A stretch of 14,902 nt of DNA from an uncultured Atopobiaceae bacterium. Its GTDB lineage: Bacteria; Actinomycetota; Coriobacteriia; Coriobacteriales; Atopobiaceae. Under the pieces are notes generated by a model that worked only from the letters and a program-made list of their open reading frames with translations, was not told the origin of the DNA and did no database searches. This document shows, piece by piece, positions 1 through 7,450 of this stretch. The position numbers were made by a program, and so were the translations under genes. How positions within the stretch are numbered: the first letter of the stretch is position 1; each line of letters starts with the position of its first letter. Location: NCBI GenBank assembly GCA_905235165.1, contig CAJOKK010000040.1:1-14902 (forward strand), given 5' to 3'.

Positions 1-155
1 TAACGTATGGCGGACGTGATTGCGCGCACGCGCATTATCTGAATGCTTTGGGGTAAAAACTGCGTTAGGCTCCGTGTTATGCGTTATGTGATTGATGACA
101 TGTGGGAGTGATGCATAGGGCACACAGTTGCTTGCCCGAGAGCGGGGGAGAAGAA

Positions 156-1151
156 ATGGATTGCAAGAAGCTCTACGAGATCGTGTATGCCCTTGCCGCG
201 CGTGATGGTCGCGAGGCCGTGCTGTTCGGCGCGGATGGCCCTGCAGCGCGCGAAGCCTTTACGCGTAGCTTGAGCTGTGACGATTTTCCCGAGGTGTGGT
301 TTGAGTTGCCGCTTCAGGGTAAGCCCTGGCTCGACTTTCACTCCCTTGTTGCCTATAAGGATGTGGCGGGCAAGCAGCCAAGCTATGCCGGACACGATGG
401 TTTCTACAACGACGGCCTCTCCTGGTTTGCCTCGCAGGAGCCGGGCAAGGTGCGCCAGCTGGCACTGAGCTACGATACCTCAACGGGTGATGTGGAGAGC
501 CCCGCGGTGCAGCTGCTCGTGAATGGCCGAGATCCGTCGGTGTCGCTCGGCTATCTCGACGCCGTGGGCCGTGACGACCTGTGTCCCGCTTACCAAACCT
601 TCGTCCAGAGCATTCCGAAAGAGTGGTATCCCTGCTACACGGGCGTCTTCCCGCGAAGGTCAACGGCGAGCGACGATCCATGGGTGCGCATCGAGTGCCT
701 GGTGGGCGACACAAAGCAGCAGGCCTACGAGAAGGATGTCTCGTTGCTTCGCAAGGACCTCGCCAGCATCGGCCTAGTTGACCTCAACGCCGAGCTCATC
801 TTTGGCACGCACATGCTCGCATGCTCACCCTTCCCGCTTGAGCTGCAGTTCAACGTGGGTCCCGACGGCGTGGCGCAGCCTACGCTCTCCGCCACTGTGC
901 GCTTCTTCCCGGCCGACTGGACCAACGAGGAGCGTAAGGAGCAGATTGCCAAGCTGATGGAGCGCCTACAAGAGATGGGCCTGGTCGATGACCGTTGGAC
1001 GCTCCTTGAGGAAGTAGCCTATGCGGAGCGCGTGAAGTTTGGCGAGGAAAGCGTATCGATTTCCTGCATTCCCGCCTTTCTGAAGCTGCGCTGGCGAGAG
1101 GCACAGCCGCCTGATGCCAAGGCCTACCTAGTGGCCTGGGCCCATTCCTAG
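156..1151 (+). CDS. Unrecognised 331-aa cytosolic protein
   Basis: I do not recognise this protein. The frame is open from 102, but ATG 156 is preferred because GGGGGAG lies 5-11 nt upstream; the ATG at 102 has no comparable site. The product has no signal peptide or membrane segment and is acidic and rich in aromatic residues. It looks like two halves. The first (about 1-170) contains PWLDFHSLV and a FYNDGLSWF segment. The second (about 185-331) begins with a helix-rich stretch and contains a beta-rich piece around residues 230-255 (FPLELQFNVGPDG, then TLSATVRFF), and ends in FLKLRWRE. The long strand pairs faintly recall ABBA-fold proteins (aromatic or peptide prenyltransferases), but no diagnostic residue supports this and it is a guess. 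A GNAT gene starts 21 nt downstream on the same strand, so the two are probably cotranscribed. The coding assignment is firm; the function is unknown. Confidence 0.85.
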   Translation: MDCKKLYEIVYALAARDGREAVLFGADGPAAREAFTRSLSCDDFPEVWFELPLQGKPWLDFHSLVAYKDVAGKQPSYAGHDGFYNDGLSWFASQEPGKVRQLALSYDTSTGDVESPAVQLLVNGRDPSVSLGYLDAVGRDDLCPAYQTFVQSIPKEWYPCYTGVFPRRSTASDDPWVRIECLVGDTKQQAYEKDVSLLRKDLASIGLVDLNAELIFGTHMLACSPFPLELQFNVGPDGVAQPTLSATVRFFPADWTNEERKEQIAKLMERLQEMGLVDDRWTLLEEVAYAERVKFGEESVSISCIPAFLKLRWREAQPPDAKAYLVAWAHS

Positions 1152-1172
1152 TTTGGGTAGGAAGGTTCTCTG

Positions 1173-1721
1173 ATGAGAGTTGTTCCCTACACTCCTGGTC
1201 ATGACGAGGAGATACGCGCGGTCTGCATCGAGCAGGCAAATGAGCGCGCTCGCCAAGAGGAGGCCTATCGCCGATTCACTCTGCTCATGTACTGCGACGC
1301 CTATCTCAAGCATGGCATAGCTTACCTGCTGCTCGACGATGATGACGTGGTGCGGGGCTATACACTTGCGGCCGAGGATGTTCACCAGTGGCTAAGCGAC
1401 TTCGCACCGTATCGCGAGAAGATCGAGGCGTTGGGTCCGGAGTACGCCGAGCGCGTCGCGCGGGAGCTTGCCTTCTACGAGACCGTTGCCGACGACTATC
1501 CGGCCCACCTGCACATCGACATCTCCGAGGACTTTACCGGTGGTGGCTACGGACGCAAGCTCATGCAAGCCCTCCTCGAGCGCCTGCGCGACGACGGCGT
1601 TAAGGGGGTGGCCTTTGGGGTGGCGCCAAAGAACGAGCGCGCCATCGGCTTTTACCGGCACATGGGCTTCGAACCCTTGGGAGACCCCGAGCAGTGCGCC
1701 GTGTTCTGTCGCAGCTTCTGA
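1173..1721 (+). CDS. GNAT-family N-acetyltransferase
   Basis: This 182-aa protein is predicted to transfer an acetyl group from acetyl-CoA to an amine; the substrate cannot be told from sequence. The acetyl-CoA binding motif A is visible as LHIDISED followed by GGGYGRKLMQALLERL (residues about 113-138; the GGGYGRKL loop at 123-130 matches the R/QxxGxG/A pyrophosphate loop). Motif B follows as VAPKNERAIGFYRHMGFEPL (about 150-169), where the Tyr of the FY pair is the usual general-acid position. The long helical insertion at residues 70-110 is larger than in minimal GNATs. AGGAAGG lies about 10 nt before ATG 1173. The gene follows the upstream unknown gene by 21 nt, suggesting one transcript, and it converges on the ABC transporter operon. 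Confidence 0.9.
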   Translation: MRVVPYTPGHDEEIRAVCIEQANERARQEEAYRRFTLLMYCDAYLKHGIAYLLLDDDDVVRGYTLAAEDVHQWLSDFAPYREKIEALGPEYAERVARELAFYETVADDYPAHLHIDISEDFTGGGYGRKLMQALLERLRDDGVKGVAFGVAPKNERAIGFYRHMGFEPLGDPEQCAVFCRSF

Positions 1722-1727
1722 TGCGTC

Positions 1728-1746
1728 TTCGGGCAGAAAGCCCGAA
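1728..1746. terminator. Hairpin between convergent genes
   Basis: TTCGGGC, a loop AGAAA and GCCCGAA form a perfect 7-bp stem just after the GNAT stop and 44 nt beyond the end of the oppositely oriented ATPase gene. There is no clear T-run on either side, so this is a weak or bidirectional terminator candidate placed where one is needed. Confidence 0.45.
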
Positions 1747-1789
1747 TCGCCATCATAAGCGCTCCGCCCAAACCAGGTGCACCCGGTAG

Positions 1790-2596
1790 TTACCTGAGGC
1801 CCGCAGCCTCAAGGAGCTGCCGGGTGTAGTCGTTTTCGGGTTGGCGATAGACCTTCCTCACGGGACCCTGCTCCACGATGCGCCCCCGCTGCATGATGAG
1901 CACGCGGTCGCACACCTGGTAGACCACGCGCAGGTCGTGCGAGATGAACAGGATGGAGAGGCCCAAATCTTCGTGGAGGGACTTCAGCAAGCGTAAGACC
2001 TGCGCTTGGATGGTCACGTCAAGGGCGCTCACCGGCTCGTCCGCGATGATGAACCGTGGCTTGCGCATGAGCGCGGCGGCAATGGCCACGCGCTGCCTCT
2101 GCCCGCCTGAGAGCTCCTTCGGCAGACGGTCAAGCAGCTTCTCGGGAAGCTCAACCTGCTTGATGACCTCATGCACGCGCTCGTCGCGCTCCTCTTCGCT
2201 CCAGCTGCGGGCGGGGTCAACGCGCAGGGGCTCCTCAAGCAGCCAGCCGATGCGCTTGGAAGGGTTGAGCGAGTTGTACGGGTTCTGGAAGATCATGAGC
2301 GGGCGCTCGTGCGCAAGCGAGATCGATCCCGTGAAGGTGGGAATGATGCCGCAGATGGCCTTGGAGAGCGTGGTCTTTCCGCTGCCGGACTCTCCGCAAA
2401 GTCCCACCACTTCGCCAGGCGCAATGGAGAAGTCAACGTCAAAGAGAATCTGGTTGTTCTCGGCCTTCCGAAAGAGCTGCTTCGAGCGTGCGTGATAGTA
2501 GACGTCCAGCGACCGCACGTCGAGCACTGAGTCGTTCGTCCCGGTGTTGTAGGTGTACGTTCCCCCAAGGGGCATGGTGTGGGTGCTCGGGCTCAT
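1790..2596 (-). CDS. Peptide/nickel-family ABC importer ATPase (OppF/DppF-like)
   Basis: This 268-aa subunit is the second nucleotide-binding protein of an Opp/Dpp/Nik-type importer and hydrolyses ATP at the cytoplasmic face to drive uptake. All ABC motifs are intact: Walker A GESGSGKT (68-75), Q-loop MIFQNP (Gln104), signature LSGGQRQR (162-169), Walker B IIADEPVSALD (183-193), H-loop ISHD (His220). The segment VTIQAQ is typical of the oligopeptide/dipeptide subfamily. It stops shortly after RQPENDYTRQLLEA, so it lacks the longer C-terminal extension of classical OppF (about 310-330 aa) and is closer in length to NikE/DppF-short types. Its ATG overlaps the stop of the preceding ATPase (ATGA, 2593-2596), indicating translational coupling. 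It is the last gene of the operon. The substrate is undetermined. Confidence 0.93.
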   Translation of the reverse strand: MSPSTHTMPLGGTYTYNTGTNDSVLDVRSLDVYYHARSKQLFRKAENNQILFDVDFSIAPGEVVGLCGESGSGKTTLSKAICGIIPTFTGSISLAHERPLMIFQNPYNSLNPSKRIGWLLEEPLRVDPARSWSEEERDERVHEVIKQVELPEKLLDRLPKELSGGQRQRVAIAAALMRKPRFIIADEPVSALDVTIQAQVLRLLKSLHEDLGLSILFISHDLRVVYQVCDRVLIMQRGRIVEQGPVRKVYRQPENDYTRQLLEAAGLR

Positions 2597-3447
2597 CGGT
2601 CTCCCTCCGCATCCTCGTCGGCGCTCAGGTCAACCGTGGGAATGGCGTCAATCAGCAGCTTTGTGTAGTCCTCGCGCGGGTGCTGAAAGACCTCTTCGGT
2701 CACGCCGGTCTCCACGACATTGCCGTTCTTCATCACGATGACGCGATGGCAGAGCTGCCGCACGAGCGACAGGTCGTGCGAGATGAAGAGGATGGCCGTT
2801 CCATGTGTGGCGTTGATGCTGCGCAGAAGCGAGATGATCTGCGCCTGGATGGTCACGTCGAGCGCCGTCGTGGGTTCGTCGGCAATGAGAATCTGCGGGT
2901 CGCCAATGATGCCGGCGCCAATCATCACACGCTGGATCATGCCGCCCGAAAGCTCGTGCGGGTACATCCGGTAGATCTTCTCGGGGTCGTTGAGCCCCAC
3001 GTCGGCCATGGTCTTAAGCGCCAGTTCGCGGCGCTGCTCGGCCGAAAGATCCTTGTGGTGAATGCGCAGCGCCTCCTCCATCTGAAGCCCGATGCGATGC
3101 AGCGGGTCGAGGGAAGTCATCGGCTCCTGGAAGATGATTGAGATCTCGTCTCCCTGGTAAGAGCGCAGGCGATCGCGCTTGCAGGTGAGAAGGTCGCAGT
3201 CATCGTAGAGAATGTGGCCGCTGCAGGTGAGCGAGTGGCGGGGGAGAAGCCCCGCGATGGCCAGCGCCGAGAGGCTCTTGCCCGACCCGGACTCGCCAAC
3301 AAGCCCCAAGATCTCTCCCTCGTGAAGGGTGAGGTTGAAGTCGTTGACGGCAACCTCGGGAAAGCCGTGGTCGTGAAACTCGATATGCAGGTTTTGCACC
3401 TCGAGGATGACCTTCTCGTCAGTTGCTTGCTGCACGGGAGCTCCCAT
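2593..3447 (-). CDS. Peptide/nickel-family ABC importer ATPase (OppD/DppD-like)
   Basis: This 284-aa protein is the first nucleotide-binding subunit of the importer. Motifs: Walker A GESGSGKS (51-58), Q-loop IIFQEPMTSLDP (Gln107), signature LSGGMIQR (166-173), Walker B ILIADEPTTALD (186-197), H-loop ISHD (His224). LSGGM rather than LSGGQ is the normal form for OppD-type subunits. The frame is open upstream to 3549, but ATG 3447 is chosen: it lies 2 nt after the stop of the permease gene, the ABC domain starts soon after, and a GGAG sits about 8 nt upstream; the longer form would overlap the permease by about 100 nt. An acidic tail (SADEDAEGDR) ends the protein. The downstream ATPase starts inside this gene's stop codon. 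Confidence 0.93.
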   Translation of the reverse strand: MGAPVQQATDEKVILEVQNLHIEFHDHGFPEVAVNDFNLTLHEGEILGLVGESGSGKSLSALAIAGLLPRHSLTCSGHILYDDCDLLTCKRDRLRSYQGDEISIIFQEPMTSLDPLHRIGLQMEEALRIHHKDLSAEQRRELALKTMADVGLNDPEKIYRMYPHELSGGMIQRVMIGAGIIGDPQILIADEPTTALDVTIQAQIISLLRSINATHGTAILFISHDLSLVRQLCHRVIVMKNGNVVETGVTEEVFQHPREDYTKLLIDAIPTVDLSADEDAEGDR

Positions 3448-3449
3448 GA

Positions 3450-4292
3450 CTACTCCAGACCTTCGGTGTCGCTGCGCAGGCCCTCGCCCATGAGCGAGAA
3501 GCCCAGGACCATCACGATAATGACCAGGCCCGGCCCCAGAACCGTCCACGGCGCAGCGAAGAAGACCTCCTGCGAGGCAGAGACCATCTGTCCGAGCGAG
3601 TCAAACGGGGGCTGCGAGCCAATGCCCAGATAGCTGAGGGCTGCCTCCGAAAGCACGGCGTTATTGAAGCCGATGAGCAGGTTGGAGAGAAGCACGCCGT
3701 TGATGTTGGGCAGGATGTGCACGAAGATGACGCGCAGGTCGCTCACGCCCTGCAGGCGCGCGTTCTTGACGTAGTCGAGGTGCTTGCAACGAATGTACTC
3801 GCCGCGCACGACGCGCGCGAAAGACGGGATGAAGGCAATGCCGAGCGCCCACATCACCTTGAAGGTGCCCGACCCAAAGAGCGAAACGAAGACCAAGGCC
3901 AGAAGCACGTTGGGGAAGGCAAAGAGCGCATCCATCACGCGCATGACGATCTCGTCGACGATGCCGCCAAAGTAGCCGCAGATGGCGCCGAGCAGGGTGC
4001 CAACGCCCGCGCCGATGGTGACGGTGCCAAGCGCGACGAGCAGCGTGATGCGCGTGCCGTAAGTTACGCGCGCAAACACGTCGCGGCCCATCTTGTCGGT
4101 GCCCATGAGGTGGCCGGGCGAGGGCGGCTGCAGGCGGTCGGGAGTGAGCGTCGTGGCACCAAAGGGGGAGAAGATCACCCCAAGGATGACGAGAACCAGC
4201 ACGGCTGCGGTAAGGGCGAGCCCGACGCAGAAGAGGTCGGGCCTCGGCAGCTCCTTGATGCGCTGGCGCAGGGTGTTCGTGCCTTGCCGCAT
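3450..4292 (-). CDS. ABC importer permease, OppC/DppC-like
   Basis: This 280-aa inner-membrane subunit forms one half of the transport channel. It opens with a cytoplasmic N-terminus and a first hydrophobic helix (about 22-43, LFCVGLALTAAVLVLVILGV). It then carries the DppC-type extracytoplasmic segment with HLMGTDKMGRDVFAR, a signature of this family, followed by further membrane helices. The ATPase-contact (EAA) loop is around YVKNARLQGVSDLRVIFVHILPN. It ends with LVIIVMVLGFSLMGEGLRS, the typical family C-terminus. ATG 4292 is chosen over the upstream ATG at 4370 because it lies 1 nt after the preceding permease's stop, has AGGAGG immediately upstream, and gives the usual family length; the longer form would overlap the previous gene by 77 nt. 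Confidence 0.93.
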   Translation of the reverse strand: MRQGTNTLRQRIKELPRPDLFCVGLALTAAVLVLVILGVIFSPFGATTLTPDRLQPPSPGHLMGTDKMGRDVFARVTYGTRITLLVALGTVTIGAGVGTLLGAICGYFGGIVDEIVMRVMDALFAFPNVLLALVFVSLFGSGTFKVMWALGIAFIPSFARVVRGEYIRCKHLDYVKNARLQGVSDLRVIFVHILPNINGVLLSNLLIGFNNAVLSEAALSYLGIGSQPPFDSLGQMVSASQEVFFAAPWTVLGPGLVIIVMVLGFSLMGEGLRSDTEGLE

Positions 4293-4293
4293 G

Positions 4294-5238
4294 CTAGTCC
4301 TCCTCGCCGATTCGGGGGTCAAGGACCCGATAGGAGATGTCCACGAGGAGGTTAACGACGATGATGACAATCGCTATCCACATGACGATGGCAAGCACGA
4401 CGGGGTAGTCGCGGTTGCCGATGGAAGTGAGGAGCGTGTTCGAAATGCCGGGAATGTTGAACACGCGCTCAACGACAAGCGAGCCGGCAAGCAGGTTGGC
4501 CAGGCTCATTCCCAGGAAGGTGATGACGGGGAGAAAAGCGTTCTTGAGCACATGGCCAAAGAGCACGCCGTTGGTGTCGTTGCCTCGGCTGTAGGCCGTG
4601 CGCGTGTAGTTCTTGCCCGCCTCCTCAAGGATCGACCCGCGCAGCAGCTTTGCCGTCTGCGCGGCACGAGGCAGCGCGATGGCGATGGCGGGGAAGGCCA
4701 GATAGGCCAGAAAGCCCGCCAGGTCCTGCGTCGGGGAGACAAAGCCTCCCGGAGAGAAGAGGTGGAGCACCATGCCGAAGAGCCAGCTGATGAGGATGCC
4801 CGACAGGAAGGAGGGGATGGCCATGATCACCTGGTTGACCACGAGAAGCACGCGGTCGAGTCGTGAGCCGGCATGCTTGCCGGTGAAGATGCCCATGGGC
4901 AGGGCGATGAGGCACATGAGGACGAAGGAGAGGAGCGCAAGCGAGAGCGTGACGGGCAATTTTGCGGCGAGGAGCTCCGACACCGGTTGCTTGTAGATGT
5001 AGGAGACTCCCCAATCGCCCGTCACGAAATCGCTGAGCCAACGCAGATACTGCACAGCGATCGGCTGGTCGAGCCCGAGCTGGGCACGCGCCTCGGCAAG
5101 TCGCTCAGGAGTTGCCGAGGTGCCGATCAACCGAGTTGCCACGTCACCCGAGATGAGATCGAAGCTGATGAACAGAACCAAGCTCACCGCAAGGAGGGTG
5201 AAAACAGTCGAGGCAATTTTCTTGAGGATGAATCGCAT
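4294..5238 (-). CDS. ABC importer permease, OppB/DppB-like
   Basis: This 314-aa inner-membrane protein forms the other channel half. It starts with MRFILKK and a first transmembrane helix (TVFTLLAVSLVLFISF), followed by the periplasmic segment with ARAQLGLDQPIAVQYLRWL and GDWGVS, both hallmarks of DppB/NikB proteins. Further helices follow, with the EAA-type loop EEAGKNYTRTAYSRG and a VERVFNIPGIS segment near the end. It terminates in ISYRVLDPRI, the family's usual ending. Length matches the family. The gene lies 42 nt after the binding-protein gene, with only a weak ribosome site, and 1 nt before the second permease, so it belongs to the same operon. Confidence 0.94.
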   Translation of the reverse strand: MRFILKKIASTVFTLLAVSLVLFISFDLISGDVATRLIGTSATPERLAEARAQLGLDQPIAVQYLRWLSDFVTGDWGVSYIYKQPVSELLAAKLPVTLSLALLSFVLMCLIALPMGIFTGKHAGSRLDRVLLVVNQVIMAIPSFLSGILISWLFGMVLHLFSPGGFVSPTQDLAGFLAYLAFPAIAIALPRAAQTAKLLRGSILEEAGKNYTRTAYSRGNDTNGVLFGHVLKNAFLPVITFLGMSLANLLAGSLVVERVFNIPGISNTLLTSIGNRDYPVVLAIVMWIAIVIIVVNLLVDISYRVLDPRIGEED

Positions 5239-5280
5239 GTGCCAATCTCGCGTTCCGTAACCTTGCGTGTAGCGGTGGGC

Positions 5281-6819
5281 CTACTGGGCAGGCTTGATGG
5301 CCGCGAGGTCCTGCACGTAGAAGGGATAGAAGGTGTAGCCGTCGAAGCGGTTGTTGAGCGCCACGAAGCTCGGCAGGTCCTGGATGTAGACGGCTGCGCA
5401 CTCGTTCGAGAGGATCCTCTCGCAGTCCTTGTACAGCTCGGTCTTCTCCGCCTCATCGGTAGCCGCGCGAGCCTTGGCGTAGGTCTGGTCGTAGGCATCG
5501 CTCTTGAAGGAGACGAAGTTGACGGGAGAATCGCTGGCAAAGCGAGCGAGCAGGGAGGTGGGGCTCATCGTGGAGGCGTCCAGGCCGATGACCGTTCCCT
5601 CAAACTGGTGACCCGAGTAAACATCGGAGAGCCAGGTATTCCACTCGAGCTGCTGGATGTTGGCAGTGACGCCGATCTTGGCGAGCTCCTCCTTGAGGAC
5701 CTCGGCGGTCTCGATGTGCTGCTGGTGGGTTGAGCTGACCGAAATGGTGAAGGTGAAGCCGTCGGGGTAGCCGGCCTCGGCAAGCAGCTCGCGCGCCTTA
5801 TCGAGGTTCTGGTTGTAGGTGTCGTTCAGCTCGGGCAGGTAGTACTTCTTGAAGGCGGGGTACATGCTGCTGCCCACCTCGACGCCCTTGCCGTCAGAGA
5901 CGTTGTCCATGATCTCCTGCGGGTCGATGGCATAGGCCAGCGCCTGGCGCACGCGCACGTCGTCAAAGGGCTTGACGGCGTTGTTGAGGTAAAGCGCCTG
6001 TACGAGGTTCATGGTGCCCTCGTAGATGGTGAACTTGTCCTTGGGAAGCTGGGAGATCTGCGCGGCGGGGAGTCGGTAGACCATGTCAATCGTGCCGCCG
6101 GCAAGGTCCATGCCGAGGGAGTCGGTGTTGTGGATGACCTTGAAGACGGCCTTGTTGATGTGGGCAGCGTGCTCCTTGTTCCAATAGTCGTCAAACTTCT
6201 CGAGCACGACGTTTTCGAGCGGCGAGCGCGAGGAGAACTTGTAGGGGCCGGTGCCGACGGGGTTCGACTCAAGGTCGCTCACGTGCGCGGGCGTGATGCC
6301 AAGAACGAAGAAGGGGAGAAAATCGGTGTCGGGCTTGGTAAGCACGACCTTCACGTGGTTCTCGTCAACGATCTCAACCTGATCGACCTCGTTAAAGGAG
6401 GAGACGAGCGTGCCGCCGATGGTGTCATCACGATAGCGCTCGATGGAGTATTTGACGTCTTCGGCGGTGAAGTCGGTGCCGTCATGGAACTTGACGCCCT
6501 GGCGCAGGGTGAAGGCATAGGTCTTTCCGCCGTCCTCAACGCTCCATTCGGTCGCAAGGGCGGGCTGCAGGTTGCCCTCGACGTCGGCGCTGATGAGGCC
6601 GTCATAGATGTTGAAGAGAACCTCGTGAGTGGCTGCGGACGCGGCATGGGCCGGATCGAGGGAGTCGATGTCTTCGGTGATGCCGATATTGATGGTGTCG
6701 GTATTTGCCGCGACTGCGGATGTGGCAGGCTGGCTTGAGCCACAGGCGGCAAGGGAGAAGGACATCGCGAGGGCGAATGTCACGGTGAGCAGGGCGAGAA
6801 GTGCGCTGTGTCGCTTCAT
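5281..6819 (-). CDS. Peptide/nickel-family solute-binding lipoprotein (SBP_bac_5)
   Basis: This 512-aa extracellular lipoprotein captures the substrate and delivers it to the permease pair. The N-terminus is a lipoprotein signal peptide: positively charged MKRH, a hydrophobic core, and the lipobox LAAC with the modified Cys at residue 26. The mature protein shows the family signature in order: ITEDIDSLDPAHAA, a LFNIYDGLI segment, LATEWSVEDGGKTYAFTLR, GVKFHDGTDFTAEDVKYS. Later segments VRQALAYAIDPQ and ELLAEAGYPDGFTF are also typical. ATG 6819 is preferred to the upstream ATG at 6864 because AAAGGAG lies about 9 nt before it and the signal peptide starts there. It is the first gene of the five-gene importer operon and is transcribed away from the LysR gene. 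Short peptides are the default substrate guess. Confidence 0.95.
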   Translation of the reverse strand: MKRHSALLALLTVTFALAMSFSLAACGSSQPATSAVAANTDTINIGITEDIDSLDPAHAASAATHEVLFNIYDGLISADVEGNLQPALATEWSVEDGGKTYAFTLRQGVKFHDGTDFTAEDVKYSIERYRDDTIGGTLVSSFNEVDQVEIVDENHVKVVLTKPDTDFLPFFVLGITPAHVSDLESNPVGTGPYKFSSRSPLENVVLEKFDDYWNKEHAAHINKAVFKVIHNTDSLGMDLAGGTIDMVYRLPAAQISQLPKDKFTIYEGTMNLVQALYLNNAVKPFDDVRVRQALAYAIDPQEIMDNVSDGKGVEVGSSMYPAFKKYYLPELNDTYNQNLDKARELLAEAGYPDGFTFTISVSSTHQQHIETAEVLKEELAKIGVTANIQQLEWNTWLSDVYSGHQFEGTVIGLDASTMSPTSLLARFASDSPVNFVSFKSDAYDQTYAKARAATDEAEKTELYKDCERILSNECAAVYIQDLPSFVALNNRFDGYTFYPFYVQDLAAIKPAQ

Positions 6820-6891
6820 GTCTCTGGCTCCTTTGAGGTGTAGATGAATGTGAAGACATGCCATTACTGCAGAAAGTCTAACTTTTCACAG

Positions 6892-6948
6892 GTTACCAAG
6901 GTAGAAGAAGGGTAACGAAGATATTTGCAAAGTTGCAAAGCTTGCAGA
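6892..6948. promoter_or_regulatory. Operator-like repeats upstream of the ABC operon
   Basis: Two kinds of short repeat lie 73-129 bp upstream of the binding-protein start. GTTACC (6892-6897) and GGTAAC (6911-6916) form an inverted repeat with a 13-bp spacer. Then TTGCAAAG, TTGCAAAG and CTTGCAGA (6925-6948) are three head-to-tail 8-bp units; within them TGCAA-AGC-TTGCA is also palindromic. A divergently encoded LysR regulator makes this a plausible binding region. I could not find a convincing -35/-10 pair. Confidence 0.3.
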
Positions 6949-6983
6949 GGACGATTCTGCTAGCGGAGTAGTTTTAGCAGGCG

Positions 6984-7223
6984 GCGACCCCGGGAGGGAG
7001 GGCAAGCGGGCGGAAGGGGGCCGCGGGACGGGCCGTTTCTGCCTGACTCTGCGGCAGTGAGGAGCGAAGGCGCGGCGGGAGCGAGGATGTGTTTGAGCGA
7101 GCGAAGCGAGCGAGTTCCGCAGCTGCCGCGCCTGAGCGACGAACGCCCTTGCCGCAGCGGAAGGCAGTAACGGCCCGTCCCGCGGCCCCCTCCCGCCCGC
7201 TTGCCCTCCCTCCAGGGGGTCGC
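6984..7223. repeat. Long GC-rich inverted repeat (240 bp) in the divergent spacer
   Basis: The arms are 6984-7056 and 7150-7223. By eye they match with one single-base gap and about six mismatches, including uninterrupted runs of 21 bp (6993-7013) and 23 bp (7015-7037). The 93-nt loop has its own nested stems: AGGCGCGGC (7068-7076) with GCCGCGCCT (7125-7133), and GCGGGA (7075-7080) with TTCCGC (7115-7120), the latter overlapping the former by two bases. The loop also carries GAGCGAGCGAAGCGAGCGAG. The remainder of the 631-bp spacer (6820-7450) shows no credible gene. The loop and inner flank (7049-7120) recur at 14831-14902, so this is a dispersed element. It sits upstream of both flanking genes, so an ordinary terminator role does not fit. 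Confidence 0.85.
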
Positions 7224-7450
7224 AGCCCCGTCCCCCGGTTGATCTACGACCTTCACGCGTTGGATGGCAGCGGTCGAGCAAGCCCGTGCTCTTCTCTCAG
7301 GTTTTCTCAGATCTTTCCTCCGAAACTGTTTGGACCGCTCCGTAGGGGGTAGCATGTCTGCCGTTGGGCGAATGACGGGGCCATCGTGGCCTCGTTCAAG
7401 AAATGCTCGGCTAGACTCACACGGATAACTTTCGAGATTCAGGGAATATC

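Noticed and set aside
102..155. ATG at 102 as start of the first gene
   Set aside because: It has no ribosome site, while ATG 156 follows GGGGGAG at good spacing.
1790..6819. Nickel-specific (NikABCDE) transporter
   Set aside because: Gene order and subunit lengths fit, but they are shared by peptide systems, and no nickel-binding signature or nickel enzyme gene is visible; left as peptide/nickel family.
7058..7160. Possible CRISPR-like repeats with GAGCGA units
   Set aside because: The units are contiguous, have no spacers, and no cas genes are present; the pattern belongs to a dispersed inverted repeat.
6886..7355. Proteins encoded within the long inverted repeat
   Set aside because: The open frames are Arg/Pro/Ala-rich artefacts of the GC-rich palindrome, with no ribosome site and no recognisable domain.
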